From NCBI GenBank assembly GCA_040754315.1, contig JBFMCS010000014.1, positions 105,429 through 169,428 of the forward strand: 64,000 nucleotides of DNA. Direction: 5' to 3'. The position numbers were made by a program, and so were the translations under genes. Below the pieces are notes generated by a model. The model was not told where the DNA came from. It did not search any database and saw only the letters and a list, made by a program, of their open reading frames with translations. The DNA is from Bacillota bacterium. GTDB taxonomy: Bacteria; Bacillota; Sulfobacillia; DUSP01; JBFMCS01. This document shows, in pieces, positions 20,591 to 30,238 of this stretch. Every line of letters begins with the position of its first letter. Position 1 is the stretch's first letter.

Positions 20591-21550
20591 TCAGGGTGCC
20601 TGCAGGTAGGGTTTGGGATTGACCCTTTGCCCCATATAGTGGACCTCATAGTGGACATGGGGGCCCGTGGTTCTCCCCGATCTTCCCATTAGGGCAATGG
20701 CTTGTCCACGGGGGACCTGAGCCCCAACACTCACTAGGTTCTGTGCGTTATGGCTATACAGCGTCCTATAACCGTACCCGTGGTCGATGACAATGGTGTT
20801 TCCGTACCCCGCCCTGTAGCCGTTGAATACCACTTCGCCATCGGCGGTCGCCACGATGGGAGTCCCGTAGGCGGACGCGATGTCGATGCCACCGTGAAAT
20901 TCTGTGCCCCAGCCAAAGGGGGAGCGGCGATACCCGAAGCCGGAGGTGACTCTTCCTGGGGCGGGCCATATCGACGGATACGCCCTGAGCTCAGCCTGGA
21001 GCTCGGCTAAGCCGTCGCGGGATTCCTGCAAGCCCTGTTCAATCTGGGGAATTCCTCCTCTTAAATCCTCTAAGTGCATTAACGCCATGCTCCCCAAGGC
21101 TAGCGAACCGGCCCCCTGGTCCTTGGAAAGGGTCGAGTCAAGTACGGGCGCCTTGGCCAATGATGCCGCCGCGGTGGGGCCACCTACCGAGGCCATCCTC
21201 ACCTCCGGGGCCTCCTTGCCAGGGGTGAGGCTGACGGTACCCAGGAGGTGTCGTACCTGGCGGTCGAGGGAAGCGATCCCCTCGATCTCCCTCTGGATAG
21301 AGTGGGCCTCCATAACCAGCGCGTTGATTTGCTGCCGCTGGCAGGCGGCAACCTCCCGCAAGTATGTAAGCTCGGGCATAAGCCCAAGCATCTGAAGGTA
21401 GTTCGAGCCCAAGACGCACAGGGTCAGTGCAAACGCTGCCGTAGCGGCTGCGATACACCCTAGATGGGCCTTACTAAACCTTATCGACCAAACCTTGCTG
21501 GATGAGTGGGGGACAATGAACAGGGTGAAACGGCCTTTCTTCCCTGGCAT
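20591..21550 (-). CDS. M23 (LytM-type) peptidoglycan metallopeptidase
   Basis: The 319-residue protein has one transmembrane segment near residues 30-50, a coiled-coil-like linker (about 60-180) and a C-terminal M23 domain. Zinc-site motifs are GWGTEFHGGIDIAS (H, D), then HNAQNLVSVG and GPHVHYEVHYMG (HxH). It would cleave cross-links outside the membrane. It is co-oriented with the bactofilin gene just downstream. GAGGAGG precedes the ATG. Confidence 0.92.
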   Translation of the reverse strand: MPGKKGRFTLFIVPHSSSKVWSIRFSKAHLGCIAAATAAFALTLCVLGSNYLQMLGLMPELTYLREVAACQRQQINALVMEAHSIQREIEGIASLDRQVRHLLGTVSLTPGKEAPEVRMASVGGPTAAASLAKAPVLDSTLSKDQGAGSLALGSMALMHLEDLRGGIPQIEQGLQESRDGLAELQAELRAYPSIWPAPGRVTSGFGYRRSPFGWGTEFHGGIDIASAYGTPIVATADGEVVFNGYRAGYGNTIVIDHGYGYRTLYSHNAQNLVSVGAQVPRGQAIALMGRSGRTTGPHVHYEVHYMGQRVNPKPYLQAP

Positions 21551-21639
21551 GGCTTGCCCTCCTCAAAATGATACGAAAGCCAGTACTGGGAGGGGCCCCG
21601 GCAATGCCTGCCGTCATCAGTCTAGTGGGGTGTATTTAT

Positions 21640-22230
21640 TCAACCCAAAGGGGCGATTTTCCTTCCAGCCTGTCCCTTTTTTTCGCGAAGGCCGCCAGGG
21701 GTGCTGCCTACCGCATTGCCGCGCCCCCTTGGGTGCTGTTCCCAGGCCTTCTGTATGGCAGTCCGCTCCTCTTCCGTTAAGTGGTAGGATGAATTGCCCC
21801 CTGATACAGGCTTGGCGTAATTCCTTGACTCCTCCCGCCCGTAGAGACTGGACATAACCACGCCATCCCCGGCACCGTTTATCAAGGCCAGGGCAAAGCT
21901 GAGGTCGCTCCCGGTATCCGAAAAGGCCTGGAAACGCACCATCCCTAGGCCAAGCAGGTGCCCGGCAACCAGCGCGTCCAGGGAATCCGCACAGGCCTCC
22001 AGTCTCTCTATACGATCCCTGGACTGGGCCAGGGAGTTCTGGTTGGACACCAGGAGCTGCTCTAGATCGGCGGGAGCCCCGGAGCCCATGAAGAGCCTGA
22101 GTCGCGCCGCCAGGCGGTTCTGCCGCACCAGGAGCGCCAGGAAGCCCACGGATAGGACCGCCGCCGTTGCAGATAGGACGGCGAGGACTTCCATGCCGTA
22201 GGTGTTTGTGATGGTCCAGTAAGCCCCCAA
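21640..22230 (-). CDS. DUF4446 family protein
   Basis: The 196-residue protein has one N-terminal membrane helix (about residues 13-34), a coiled-coil segment and the DUF4446 domain (VRFQAFSDTGSDLSFALALIN, GVVMSSLYGREESRNYAKPV, LTEEE). The family is typical near parB in clostridia and has no known function. TTG start with AGGGGGG 6 bases upstream. Confidence 0.85.
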   Translation of the reverse strand: MGAYWTITNTYGMEVLAVLSATAAVLSVGFLALLVRQNRLAARLRLFMGSGAPADLEQLLVSNQNSLAQSRDRIERLEACADSLDALVAGHLLGLGMVRFQAFSDTGSDLSFALALINGAGDGVVMSSLYGREESRNYAKPVSGGNSSYHLTEEERTAIQKAWEQHPRGRGNAVGSTPGGLREKKGQAGRKIAPLG

Positions 22231-22278
22231 GGATTTCCCCCCTAGTCTGAAGCAGGCGTAGCAGGGGACGACCGATCC

Positions 22279-22294
22279 TGTTTCACGTGAAACA
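22279..22294. promoter_or_regulatory. parS centromere site
   Basis: TGTTTCACGTGAAACA is a perfect 16-bp palindromic parS, the ParB loading site. It sits one base beyond the parB stop codon and about 9 kb from the dnaA-side origin. Only this exact copy was noticed in the window. Confidence 0.95.
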
Positions 22295-22295
22295 G

Positions 22296-23156
22296 TTAGC
22301 GGTGCTCGACAGGTTTCAATATTGCCTCGAGCAATCGTTCTAGGTCCTCGTTGCCATAGTACTCAATGGTAATGTGTCCCTTGCGCCGCCCGTGCTCTAT
22401 GCGTACTGGGGCTCCCAGGCACATGCGCAACCTCTCCTCCGCATCCTCAATGAGGGGATCTCGCTTATGCCTGGCTCCTCCCTTCCCTCCTTTAGCAATG
22501 CGCTGGCTCAGGCGTTCAGCCTCTCGCACCGACAGCCCGCCCCGGGCTATGGATGCTGCCAGCTCCCTGCGGGCCGCGCCATCAATAGCCAGCAGCGCCC
22601 GCGCATGACCATAGGAAATCTCCCTGCCACTCAGCATGTCCTGGATATCGGCCTCAAGGTTGAGAAGCCTCAGCGTGTTGGCCACCTCTGGCCGGCTCTT
22701 CCCCATCCGTTGCGCCAGTGTTTCCTGAGTGAAGTTGAACTCATCGATTAGCTGGCGATACGCCCGGGCCTCCTCAATACAGTTCAAGTCCTCTCTCTGC
22801 AGGTTCTCGATGAGGGCAATCTCAACCATCTGCGACTCCGAGAACTCCTGAACCACCACTGGTACCGTCTCAAGGCCCGCCATCCTCGCGGCGCGCAGTC
22901 TCCTCTCCCCCGCCACCAGCTGGTAGCCATCTCCGAGTCTCCTGACCAGCACGGGTTGAACTACCCCATGCTCCCTGACGGATGCCACGAGTTCCTCCAT
23001 CTTCTGCGGATCGAAGGTCTGTCGCGGCTGGTAAGGATTCGGCCGTATGCTTTCTACGGCAACCTCACGTACCCCACTGCTACCTGCCGGGTCCAGCCCG
23101 AATTCGGGTATTAGTGCGTGAAGCCCCCTACCTAGCCCCCGCTTCGCCACCAGCAA
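22296..23156 (-). CDS. parB: Chromosome-partitioning protein ParB (Spo0J)
   Basis: The 286-residue protein binds parS and spreads as a CTP-dependent clamp. It shows the N-terminal region RGLGRGLHALIPEF, the CTP-binding blocks IRPNPYQPRQTF and VAGERRLRAARMAGL with ENLQREDLN, a helix-turn-helix near LAQRMGKSRPEVANTLRLL, and a C-terminal dimer domain. TTG start overlapping the parA stop region. A parS site immediately follows the gene. Confidence 0.96.
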   Translation of the reverse strand: MLVAKRGLGRGLHALIPEFGLDPAGSSGVREVAVESIRPNPYQPRQTFDPQKMEELVASVREHGVVQPVLVRRLGDGYQLVAGERRLRAARMAGLETVPVVVQEFSESQMVEIALIENLQREDLNCIEEARAYRQLIDEFNFTQETLAQRMGKSRPEVANTLRLLNLEADIQDMLSGREISYGHARALLAIDGAARRELAASIARGGLSVREAERLSQRIAKGGKGGARHKRDPLIEDAEERLRMCLGAPVRIEHGRRKGHITIEYYGNEDLERLLEAILKPVEHR

Positions 23157-23919
23157 TCACTTCCTTGGCGAGTTCTTCATACACCTCGGCGCCCCTGGAC
23201 TTCGCATCGTAGGTCAAGATGGGCTTTCCATGGCTTGGCGCCTCGCTCAACCGTACGTTCCTAGGCACTATGGTGGAGTACACCTTGCCCTTGAAAAACC
23301 TCTTGACCTCTTCAACCACCTGAATAGACAGGTTGGTCCGCCCATCGAACATCGTGAGCAGCACTCCTTCCACCTCCAGGGGGGGATTCAAGTGGTTCTG
23401 GACAAGCCTTATGGTGCTCATGAGCTGTCCCAGTCCCTCCAGCGCATAGTACTCGCACTGGATGGGAACCAGTACCGAATCGGCCGCCGTCAGGGCGTTA
23501 ATGGTCAGAAGGCCAAGCGACGGGGGACAATCGATCAAGATAAAGTCATAATGCCCCATAACTGGGGCTAGCCCTGTCTTCAGCTTTCGTTCTCTTGACA
23601 TGGCGGGCACGAGCTCGATCTCCGCACCGGCAAGATCTATATTGGCCGGCATGATGAAGAGATTCCGAACCGAGGTAGTCGCTATGGCCTCTTCGGCTGT
23701 GGCCTCCCCCAGTATCACGTCATACACAGAGCAGGAAACCTTCCGCTTGTCAAGCCCCAGGCCGCTCGTGGTATTCCCCTGGGGATCGATGTCCACGACC
23801 AAAACCTTCTTCCCCAGATCAGCCATGTAGGCTGACAGGTTAACTGCGGTGGTGGTCTTCCCCACTCCGCCCTTCTGGTTCGCTATGGCAATGGTCCTAG
23901 CCACCATTTCACCCCACAC
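23128..23919 (-). CDS. parA: Chromosome-partitioning ATPase ParA (Soj)
   Basis: The 263-residue Walker-type ATPase has the deviant Walker A IANQKGGVGKTTTAVNLSA near residue 12 and the conserved IDCPPSLGLLT. It works with ParB in origin segregation and, in Bacillus, modulates DnaA. GTG start as drawn; an ATG four codons in (23907) is possible. It overlaps parB by 29 bases. Confidence 0.95.
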   Translation of the reverse strand: MWGEMVARTIAIANQKGGVGKTTTAVNLSAYMADLGKKVLVVDIDPQGNTTSGLGLDKRKVSCSVYDVILGEATAEEAIATTSVRNLFIMPANIDLAGAEIELVPAMSRERKLKTGLAPVMGHYDFILIDCPPSLGLLTINALTAADSVLVPIQCEYYALEGLGQLMSTIRLVQNHLNPPLEVEGVLLTMFDGRTNLSIQVVEEVKRFFKGKVYSTIVPRNVRLSEAPSHGKPILTYDAKSRGAEVYEELAKEVIAGGEAGAR

Positions 23920-23963
23920 GTCCGCCCTCGCAGATCTCCCACTCCTGCCCTGCCCATCCCTTG

Positions 23964-24809
23964 CTACCCTTCAACACCGCGATTCTTGGGTATCCTCACC
24001 CTCACATAGACAAAGTCCGCGTCTTCCTCCTCCTCAAGAACAGCCCCCACCCCCGACTTCCTCAAGGTAGTCACCACTTGGCGAAAGGAATTCATAAATA
24101 TACGGAGATCACGGTATATGCCCAGCCGGCGGCCCCTCCCGTGTGTACCCCCCTGCTCAACGGGGCGCTTCACCAATCCGGAGACCAGCACCTCCGTCTC
24201 CTGAACCGTAAGGGACCTTGCCTCTATCTCCCGGAGGACCTCAACCTGCTGTTCCGGGGTGCGCAGCCTCAGGAGTTCCCGGGCATGCCTCTCGGTCAGG
24301 GATTCCTTTGCCAGCGCCGTCCTCACTTCTGGCGGCAGCTTCAAGAGCCGGAGCTTGTTCGCCACGGTGGACTGGCTCTTCCCAACCTTCCTAGCCAGCT
24401 CCTCCTGGGTCATCGCTATCTCCTGAAGCATTCTGTTGTAGGCCTCAGCCTCATCCAGGGGGTTCAGGTCCTCACGCTGGAGGTTCTCAACCAGAGCCAT
24501 GAGCGCCTGTTCGCGCTCATCGTAGCACCTTACGATAGCGGGTATGCTCTTAAGACCGGCCTTCCTGGACGCCTTGACCCTCCGCTCCCCAGCCACCAGC
24601 TCATAGCCCTTACCCAGCCGCTTAAGGATTACCGGTTGAAGCACTCCGTGCTCCTTAATGGACTTTGCCAAGTCCTCAAGTCCAGACTCGCTGCACTCCT
24701 TCCGGGGCTGGTAGGGGTTGAACACAATCTGGTCGATGGGAACCTCGATGACCTCCTCTACCACACCCCTTCCCATCGAACGCAGCCAGTTCCTGGCCAC
24801 ACCCATCAC
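23964..24809 (-). CDS. noc: Nucleoid occlusion protein Noc (ParB-like)
   Basis: The 281-residue ParB paralogue has an N-terminal amphipathic segment (ARNWLRSMGRGV), the ParB CTPase blocks (FNPYQPRKECSESGLEDL, VAGERRVKAS, ENLQREDLNPLDEAEAYN) and the HTH (LARKVGKSQSTVANKLRLLKLP). Its position next to rsmG and before parA-parB marks it as Noc, which blocks division over the nucleoid. GTG/ATG start region is ambiguous by one codon. Confidence 0.88.
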   Translation of the reverse strand: MMGVARNWLRSMGRGVVEEVIEVPIDQIVFNPYQPRKECSESGLEDLAKSIKEHGVLQPVILKRLGKGYELVAGERRVKASRKAGLKSIPAIVRCYDEREQALMALVENLQREDLNPLDEAEAYNRMLQEIAMTQEELARKVGKSQSTVANKLRLLKLPPEVRTALAKESLTERHARELLRLRTPEQQVEVLREIEARSLTVQETEVLVSGLVKRPVEQGGTHGRGRRLGIYRDLRIFMNSFRQVVTTLRKSGVGAVLEEEEDADFVYVRVRIPKNRGVEG

Positions 24810-24860
24810 CCTTCCAGCGATCTCTCTGGGTATGTTCGCCAGGTTTATGTCTCGTTCCTT

Positions 24861-25577
24861 CTATAGTGGCCGCTTTTCCGGGACCCCCGCTCTCCTAGGA
24901 TACATCTCTGGAGTCACAGCCTCCTTCTGCACCATTACAACGCTGCGACACCCGTACCCCCCCGGCAGCTCATACAGCTGTACCGTGTGCAGCCTCCCTC
25001 CCAAGACTTCCAGGGCGCGGGCTGACGCTTTCACCTCCCCGTATGGGTCCGGACCCTTCCAGAGTCCAACCCGGCCTCCCACTCTCACCAGGGGAAGGCA
25101 CCATTCCAGCACAGCTGGCATTGGGCCGGCAGCCCGGCTGACGCAGCAATCAAAGGCACCACGTAGACCGGCACGGCCAGCATCCTCCGCCCTCCCGCAC
25201 TCCACCTCAACTCGACCACAGAAGGCGGCACAGGCACGCCTCAGAAAGCCCGCCTTCTTCCTGCTCACCTCCAATAACGTCACCCTAACACCAGGATTAG
25301 CCACCGCCAGGGGAACACCCGGGAAACCCCCACCGCTTCCCACGTCTATCACCCGCTCCCCGGGCATGGGGTTAAGCACGGATGTGCCAAGAAGCGCATC
25401 CATGACATGCTGGTAAACCAGCTCTCGCCAGCCGACTGGCGCCATCAGTCCCAGGAGATCCCTGTGTTCCATAAACATATCCAGAAACTGCGCGATCTCG
25501 GCCGAGACCGGATCCTGGAGGGCCAAACCCACCTCCGACGCCGCCCGGTCCAGCAACTCTCGAACCCCCTTAGCCAT
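24861..25577 (-). CDS. rsmG: 16S rRNA (guanine527-N7)-methyltransferase RsmG
   Basis: The 238-residue SAM-dependent enzyme (GidB) methylates G527 of 16S rRNA. The SAM-binding motif VIDVGSGGGFPGVPLAVA is near residue 77, with NPMPGERV preceding it. GAGGGAGGG precedes the ATG. It lies 12 bases after mnmG in the standard order. Confidence 0.96.
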   Translation of the reverse strand: MAKGVRELLDRAASEVGLALQDPVSAEIAQFLDMFMEHRDLLGLMAPVGWRELVYQHVMDALLGTSVLNPMPGERVIDVGSGGGFPGVPLAVANPGVRVTLLEVSRKKAGFLRRACAAFCGRVEVECGRAEDAGRAGLRGAFDCCVSRAAGPMPAVLEWCLPLVRVGGRVGLWKGPDPYGEVKASARALEVLGGRLHTVQLYELPGGYGCRSVVMVQKEAVTPEMYPRRAGVPEKRPL

Positions 25578-25589
25578 CCCTGCCCTCCC

Positions 25590-27452
25590 TCAGGAGTCCT
25601 TCCTCCCACAGTGGCCCAAGGCAGCAAGTACCAAGGCAACGTCGGCAAGAGACACCCCAGAAACCCTTAGGGCCTCCCCTACCGACGCCGGCCTAATAGC
25701 AGAGAGTTTCTGTCTTGCCTCATAAGATAATCCCTCTACCGCCCCATAGTCCATATCCGGAGGAATGAGGCGCCCCTCAAGCCTCCGGAACCGGGCCACC
25801 TCATCCCTTTGCCTGCCAATGTAACCGGCGTACTTAGTCTCCACAGCAAGCTGGTATAAAACCTCCCCAGGTAGTCGCCCCAGGGAATCGTCCAGGGCGA
25901 TGAGATCCTCAATCTGGATCTCCGGGCGGCTTAACAGGTCTTTCAGCAATATCCCCCCGTGAACAGGGCTGCTGTCCCTTGCCCTGAGCAGTGCCTCCAC
26001 ATCTGCAGATCTCACCTGTCTCCTGGCCAGCCGTTCCTTTCCCTCGGCAATGAGACGGGATTTCTCCCGGGTCGCCCGCACCCTTTCCTCACTGGCGAGA
26101 CCTACTTCAAACCCTCTCTCCGTCAACCGCAGATCCGCGTTATCCTGCCGCAGGAGCAGCCTGTACTCAGCCCGGGAAGTCAACATCCTGTAGGGTTCAG
26201 CGGTCCCCTTGGACACCAAGTCGTCCACTAGAACCCCAATGAAGGCCTCGGAGCGGTCCAGTACAAAGGCTGGCCTCCCCGCCACTGCCCTCGCCGCGTT
26301 AATCCCAGCCAGCAACCCCTGGGCAGCAGCCTCCTCGTACCCCGATGTCCCGTTAATCTGCCCAGCACAATACAACCCATCGAAGCCTTCAACCTCAAGC
26401 GCATGGGTCAGCTGGGTGGGCACCAGGCAATCATACTCAATGGCATATCCCGGCTTGGATATCACCGCATCCTCCAATCCCCTGACCGTGCGTACCATTT
26501 CCTCCTGGACCTCCACAGGAAGGCTCGTCGACAGCCCAAGAAGGTACATCTCGCCCGACGACTCTCCCTCAGGCTCAAGAAACACCTGGTGTGCAGGCCT
26601 GTCTCCGAACCGGACAATCTTATCCTCAATTGAGGGACAGTACCTGGGACCCCTGCCCTTGATCTCACCGGTGAACAGTGGCGCCCTGTGGAGATTGTCT
26701 CTTATCTTCCTATGGGTGCGCTCATTCGTGTGGGTAAGCCAACAGGGAAGGTGCGGCCTCAGGATGGCCTGGGACATGAAGGAGAAGGCCACGGGGGGAT
26801 CGCTTCCCCACTGGGGCATCAGCAGGCTGAAGTCGACACTATCCCGGAGCACCCTGGGGGATGTCCCTGTCTTAAACCGTGCAAGGCCCAAGCCCAGGGA
26901 CCGCAAGGCACGAGCCAGCTCCTTGCTGGATTTCTCCCCCCCTGGCCCTTCCAGCCGGCTCTCCTCTCCGGCGATTACTCGACTCTCCATGTAGACACCG
27001 GTAGTGAGCACCACTTTCGCGCACTGGACCTGTCGGCCTGACGCCAGCATAACGCCGGTCACCCGGCGCCCCTTCACCAGTACCCCCTCCACCGCGTCTT
27101 CTTCAATTCCCAGCCTTTCCTGGGCCTCCAGGGTGCTGCGCATCTCCCTGGAATACGCCGCCTTATCACATTGAACCCTTAACGCCTGCACGGCTGGACC
27201 TTTCCCGGTATTCAACATCCTGCTCTGCAGTGAGCTCCGGTCTGCGCAGACCGCCATTTGCCCCCCTAGTGCATCCAGTTCCCGTACCAGCTGGGCCTTC
27301 CCAGGCCCACCAATGGCAGGATTGCAGGGCATTAATGCTATGGAGTTCCGGTTCATGGTGACGAGAACGGTTTCACGCCCCATGCGACTGGCGGCCAGCG
27401 CCGCCTCGCAGCCCGCATGTCCCCCTCCCACGACCACAATCTCACTGTCCAT
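25590..27452 (-). CDS. mnmG: tRNA uridine-5-carboxymethylaminomethyl modification enzyme MnmG (GidA)
   Basis: The 620-residue FAD enzyme acts with MnmE on wobble U34. It begins with VVVGGGHAGCEAALAASRMG (FAD), has the conserved NPAIGGPGKAQLVRELDALGG, CPSIEDKIVRF and NGTSGYEEAAAQGLLAGINAA. The C-terminal helical domain binds MnmE. It starts 7 bases past mnmE. Confidence 0.97.
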   Translation of the reverse strand: MDSEIVVVGGGHAGCEAALAASRMGRETVLVTMNRNSIALMPCNPAIGGPGKAQLVRELDALGGQMAVCADRSSLQSRMLNTGKGPAVQALRVQCDKAAYSREMRSTLEAQERLGIEEDAVEGVLVKGRRVTGVMLASGRQVQCAKVVLTTGVYMESRVIAGEESRLEGPGGEKSSKELARALRSLGLGLARFKTGTSPRVLRDSVDFSLLMPQWGSDPPVAFSFMSQAILRPHLPCWLTHTNERTHRKIRDNLHRAPLFTGEIKGRGPRYCPSIEDKIVRFGDRPAHQVFLEPEGESSGEMYLLGLSTSLPVEVQEEMVRTVRGLEDAVISKPGYAIEYDCLVPTQLTHALEVEGFDGLYCAGQINGTSGYEEAAAQGLLAGINAARAVAGRPAFVLDRSEAFIGVLVDDLVSKGTAEPYRMLTSRAEYRLLLRQDNADLRLTERGFEVGLASEERVRATREKSRLIAEGKERLARRQVRSADVEALLRARDSSPVHGGILLKDLLSRPEIQIEDLIALDDSLGRLPGEVLYQLAVETKYAGYIGRQRDEVARFRRLEGRLIPPDMDYGAVEGLSYEARQKLSAIRPASVGEALRVSGVSLADVALVLAALGHCGRKDS

Positions 27453-27459
27453 GTATACC

Positions 27460-28824
27460 CTACTTCCCTACGCAGAACTGTGAAAAGATCCTCTCAAGCA
27501 CCTCTTGGGTGACGCTTTCCCCAGTAATCTTTCCCAGGACCCTGGCAGCCGCCTCAAGATCCAGTGATGCGATGTCCAGAGGCATGCCACAATCCAGGGC
27601 ACCCAGGACCCGCTCCAAGCACTCTCCGGCCTTCTCCAGAGCTCTCCCGTGTCTCACATTGGAGACCAAGACCTCCGAGGAGCAGCCCCGAGGCACCGCT
27701 GCCTGTTTAATGGCAGTTTCCAGACCCGCAATATTAGTCCCGAGGAGTGCCGATACCTGGATGACTGGCCTTCCCGTCTCCGACCTGAGGGAATCAATGT
27801 CCACGCGCTTAGACCCCAGGTCCGCCTTATTCACCACAATCACCCTGTTCATGTCCCTCGTCAGCTCGAGTACCTGGCGATCCTCGCTCTTTATTCCCGT
27901 TGAGTCGTCCAGCACCACCAGGGCAACGTCTGCTGACGCCATGGCATCCCTGCTCCTTTGGACCCCCAGGCCTTCTATCTCGTCCGTGGTCTCCCTCAAG
28001 CCTGCCGTGTCCAAGAACACCACGGGTATGCCCTTAATGTTCGCTGCGTCTTCGATTACATCCCTGGTCGTGCCCGCCTTTGCCGTGACGATGGCCCTGT
28101 CCTTCCGCAGCAAGGCATTCAAGAGGGATGACTTGCCTGTGTTCGGCTTCCCCAGGATCGCAACTCTAACCCCGTCCCTCATTACCCGGCCCGTCGCAAA
28201 CGTGGACAGCATCCCCTCGATCTCCCCACGGGCCAGTACGCAGCAGGCCTTCACGTCTTGGAGGTCCGGCCCTTCAACGTCATCGCAGAAGTCCGTTCCG
28301 GCAGTCACCAGGGCCAGCGCATCTAGAATGATGTCGCGCACCCTCTGCACCTTGCGGGATAGCCCTCCCTCAACCTGCCTAATGGCCACATCAAGGCCCT
28401 GGGGCGTCCTGGCGTTCACGATGTCAAGCACCGCCTCCGCCTGGGCCAGGTCAATCCTGCCGTTCAGAAAGGCCCTCCTGGTGAATTCCCCGGGCTGGGC
28501 CACCCGCGCGCCTCCACTGGCCAGGGCTTGCAGGACCGCGCCGAGGACGGCGCTGCCCCCGTGACACTGAAACTCCACAACGTCCTCCCCCGTGTAGGTC
28601 CGAGGGCCTCTCATCACTGCTAACAGTACCTGATCAATCCTCTTCCCGGTGCCTGGATCCACCACCCATCCCAGGGAAAGGCTGTGCGACGGCGCCTCCC
28701 GGGGTGACCTCCTGCCCCTGAAGACCCGGACAGCCAGGGGAATTGCCTCAGGACCGGACACCCTCACAATGCCGATGCCGCCGATCCCGGGCGCAGTGGC
28801 TATCGCCGCTATCGTGTCAGGCAC
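27460..28824 (-). CDS. mnmE: tRNA modification GTPase MnmE (TrmE)
   Basis: The 454-residue GTPase partners MnmG. The N-terminal folate-binding domain carries DTIAAIATAPGIGGIGIVRVSG. The G domain has ILGKPNTGKSSLLNALL, VFLDTAGLRETTDEIE and VNKAD. The C-terminus ends FCVGK, with the conserved cysteine. GTG start with GGAGG 8 bases upstream. Confidence 0.97.
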   Translation of the reverse strand: MPDTIAAIATAPGIGGIGIVRVSGPEAIPLAVRVFRGRRSPREAPSHSLSLGWVVDPGTGKRIDQVLLAVMRGPRTYTGEDVVEFQCHGGSAVLGAVLQALASGGARVAQPGEFTRRAFLNGRIDLAQAEAVLDIVNARTPQGLDVAIRQVEGGLSRKVQRVRDIILDALALVTAGTDFCDDVEGPDLQDVKACCVLARGEIEGMLSTFATGRVMRDGVRVAILGKPNTGKSSLLNALLRKDRAIVTAKAGTTRDVIEDAANIKGIPVVFLDTAGLRETTDEIEGLGVQRSRDAMASADVALVVLDDSTGIKSEDRQVLELTRDMNRVIVVNKADLGSKRVDIDSLRSETGRPVIQVSALLGTNIAGLETAIKQAAVPRGCSSEVLVSNVRHGRALEKAGECLERVLGALDCGMPLDIASLDLEAAARVLGKITGESVTQEVLERIFSQFCVGK

Positions 28825-28851
28825 GGCCTAACCTCCTCATAATACACATAA

Positions 28852-28894
28852 CCCCGAGCCCACGTCCCTGAGCAAGCAGGATTGGGCTTCGGGG
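28852..28894 (-). other. Imperfect hairpin between jag and mnmE
   Basis: CCCCGAGCCCA and TGGGCTTCGGGG form a strong imperfect stem in the 89-base gap after jag. No clean T run follows on the minus strand, so it may attenuate transcription or act as an RNA-processing site rather than terminate. Confidence 0.3.
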
Positions 28895-28913
28895 TAGCCT
28901 GACTCGTCCGCCC

Positions 28914-29546
28914 TTAGCTCATTTCTGGGCTGATCACAACCCTGCGGTACGGCTCCTCTCCCTCAGAAGCCGTAGTCACCCTGGAGTTGGACTGCAGCGT
29001 CATATGTACTATCTTTCGCTCGTGAGCCGTCATGGGCTCCAGAACCACCCTACGGCCTGTCCGGGCTGCCCTATCCGCCATTTGCTCAGCTAGCCGCTCC
29101 AGGCTCCTGGCCCGCCGTTTCCGGTAACCCTCTACATCCAGGATGATCCTGGCCTTCTCTCCACAGGCCCGGCTGGCGGCCACATTCACAAGGTACTGCA
29201 AGGCATCCAACGTCTGTCCCCTGCGCCCAATGAGTAAGGCTGCCTCTTCGCCCTCGATATCCACTGCAATCGAATCCTCACCGGCGCTGGCCTTGATAGT
29301 TACTTTCACGCCCATGGCCCCAAGGACCTCCTCGATAAAGTCCATGGCGAACCGGTCTTTGTCCTCGCAGCGGGGCACGATCTTCACGACGGCTTCCTTC
29401 CCGCCAATGAGCCCGAAGAGCGGCTTCGCCGGTGCCTCGATGACCTCCACATCTACCCGGTCCCTTGGAAGCCCCAACTCGTTTAGACCAGTCTCAATGG
29501 CCTCTTCGACCGTCTTTCCCCTGGCCTCAATGGCCTTCATAACCAA
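28914..29546 (-). CDS. jag: Jag / KhpB (EloR) RNA-binding protein
   Basis: The protein has the Jag_N domain (KAIEARGKTVEEAIETGLNELG), a KH domain (about residues 75-150, AALLIGRRGQTLDALQYLVN) and a C-terminal R3H domain (MTAHERKIVHMTLQ). It links RNA regulation to cell elongation in Gram-positives. The TTG at 29546 sits 8 bases from a GGAGG; GTG at 29555 or ATG at 29540 are alternatives. It follows yidC directly. Confidence 0.92.
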   Translation of the reverse strand: MVMKAIEARGKTVEEAIETGLNELGLPRDRVDVEVIEAPAKPLFGLIGGKEAVVKIVPRCEDKDRFAMDFIEEVLGAMGVKVTIKASAGEDSIAVDIEGEEAALLIGRRGQTLDALQYLVNVAASRACGEKARIILDVEGYRKRRARSLERLAEQMADRAARTGRRVVLEPMTAHERKIVHMTLQSNSRVTTASEGEEPYRRVVISPEMS

Positions 29547-29561
29547 AGCCAGCACCTCCCT

Positions 29562-30179
29562 CTAGTCCGCCTTCTTCATCCCGATCACATACTGCTCGGC
29601 CACCCCAAACAAGTTGCCCACCACCCAGTACAGCGAAAGGCCTGCGGCAAAACGCGTGCTGAACCACCCTATCAATAGCGGCATTGCGTAGAGCATCGTC
29701 GCCTGCGCGCCCTCTTGCCCACCCATGCTGGACACCTTGGACTGCCAGAAAGTGGTGACCGCTGCAAGTACCGGCAGGATGTAGAAGGGATCAGGAAGAC
29801 CTAGGTTTGACAGCCACAGGAAGTTCGATGGCCCTTGGTAGGGATAATTCTCCAGCACTCTGAACAGGGCGATTATGAACGGGAATTGCAGGAGCAAGGG
29901 GAGACACCCGGCCAGAGGATTAACCTTGTTGGCCTTATACAATTCCATGGTTTCCTTGTTCAGACGCGGCTGGTCGTTCTTATACTTCTTCTTGAGTTCT
30001 TCCACCTTGGGGCTGAGATCCCTCATCTTCTTCATCGACCGCACCTGCGACTGCGTAAGAGGCAATAGCAGCGTCCGTATGGCAATGGTAAGCAATATGA
30101 TAGCGACCCCGTAGTTGCCTGTCCAGCTGTAGAACTGCTCGATCCCCTGCATCAGAACCCTGCCAATTCCATCAAGCAA
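29562..30179 (-). CDS. yidC: Membrane protein insertase YidC (Oxa1 family)
   Basis: The 205-residue insertase has the Oxa1 core: NYGVAIILLTIAIRTLLLPLT, the conserved arginine helix, NPLAGCLPLLLQFPFIIALF and later membrane helices. No lipoprotein cysteine is visible at the N-terminus, unlike Bacillus SpoIIIJ. TTG start with AAGGAGGT 7 bases upstream. Standard neighbours yidD and jag. Confidence 0.95.
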   Translation of the reverse strand: MLDGIGRVLMQGIEQFYSWTGNYGVAIILLTIAIRTLLLPLTQSQVRSMKKMRDLSPKVEELKKKYKNDQPRLNKETMELYKANKVNPLAGCLPLLLQFPFIIALFRVLENYPYQGPSNFLWLSNLGLPDPFYILPVLAAVTTFWQSKVSSMGGQEGAQATMLYAMPLLIGWFSTRFAAGLSLYWVVGNLFGVAEQYVIGMKKAD

Positions 30180-30238
30180 GGGAAATACCTCCTTTTCCCA
30201 TCCTCACTACTACTGCCATTATTCCGGGTTCCATATAC

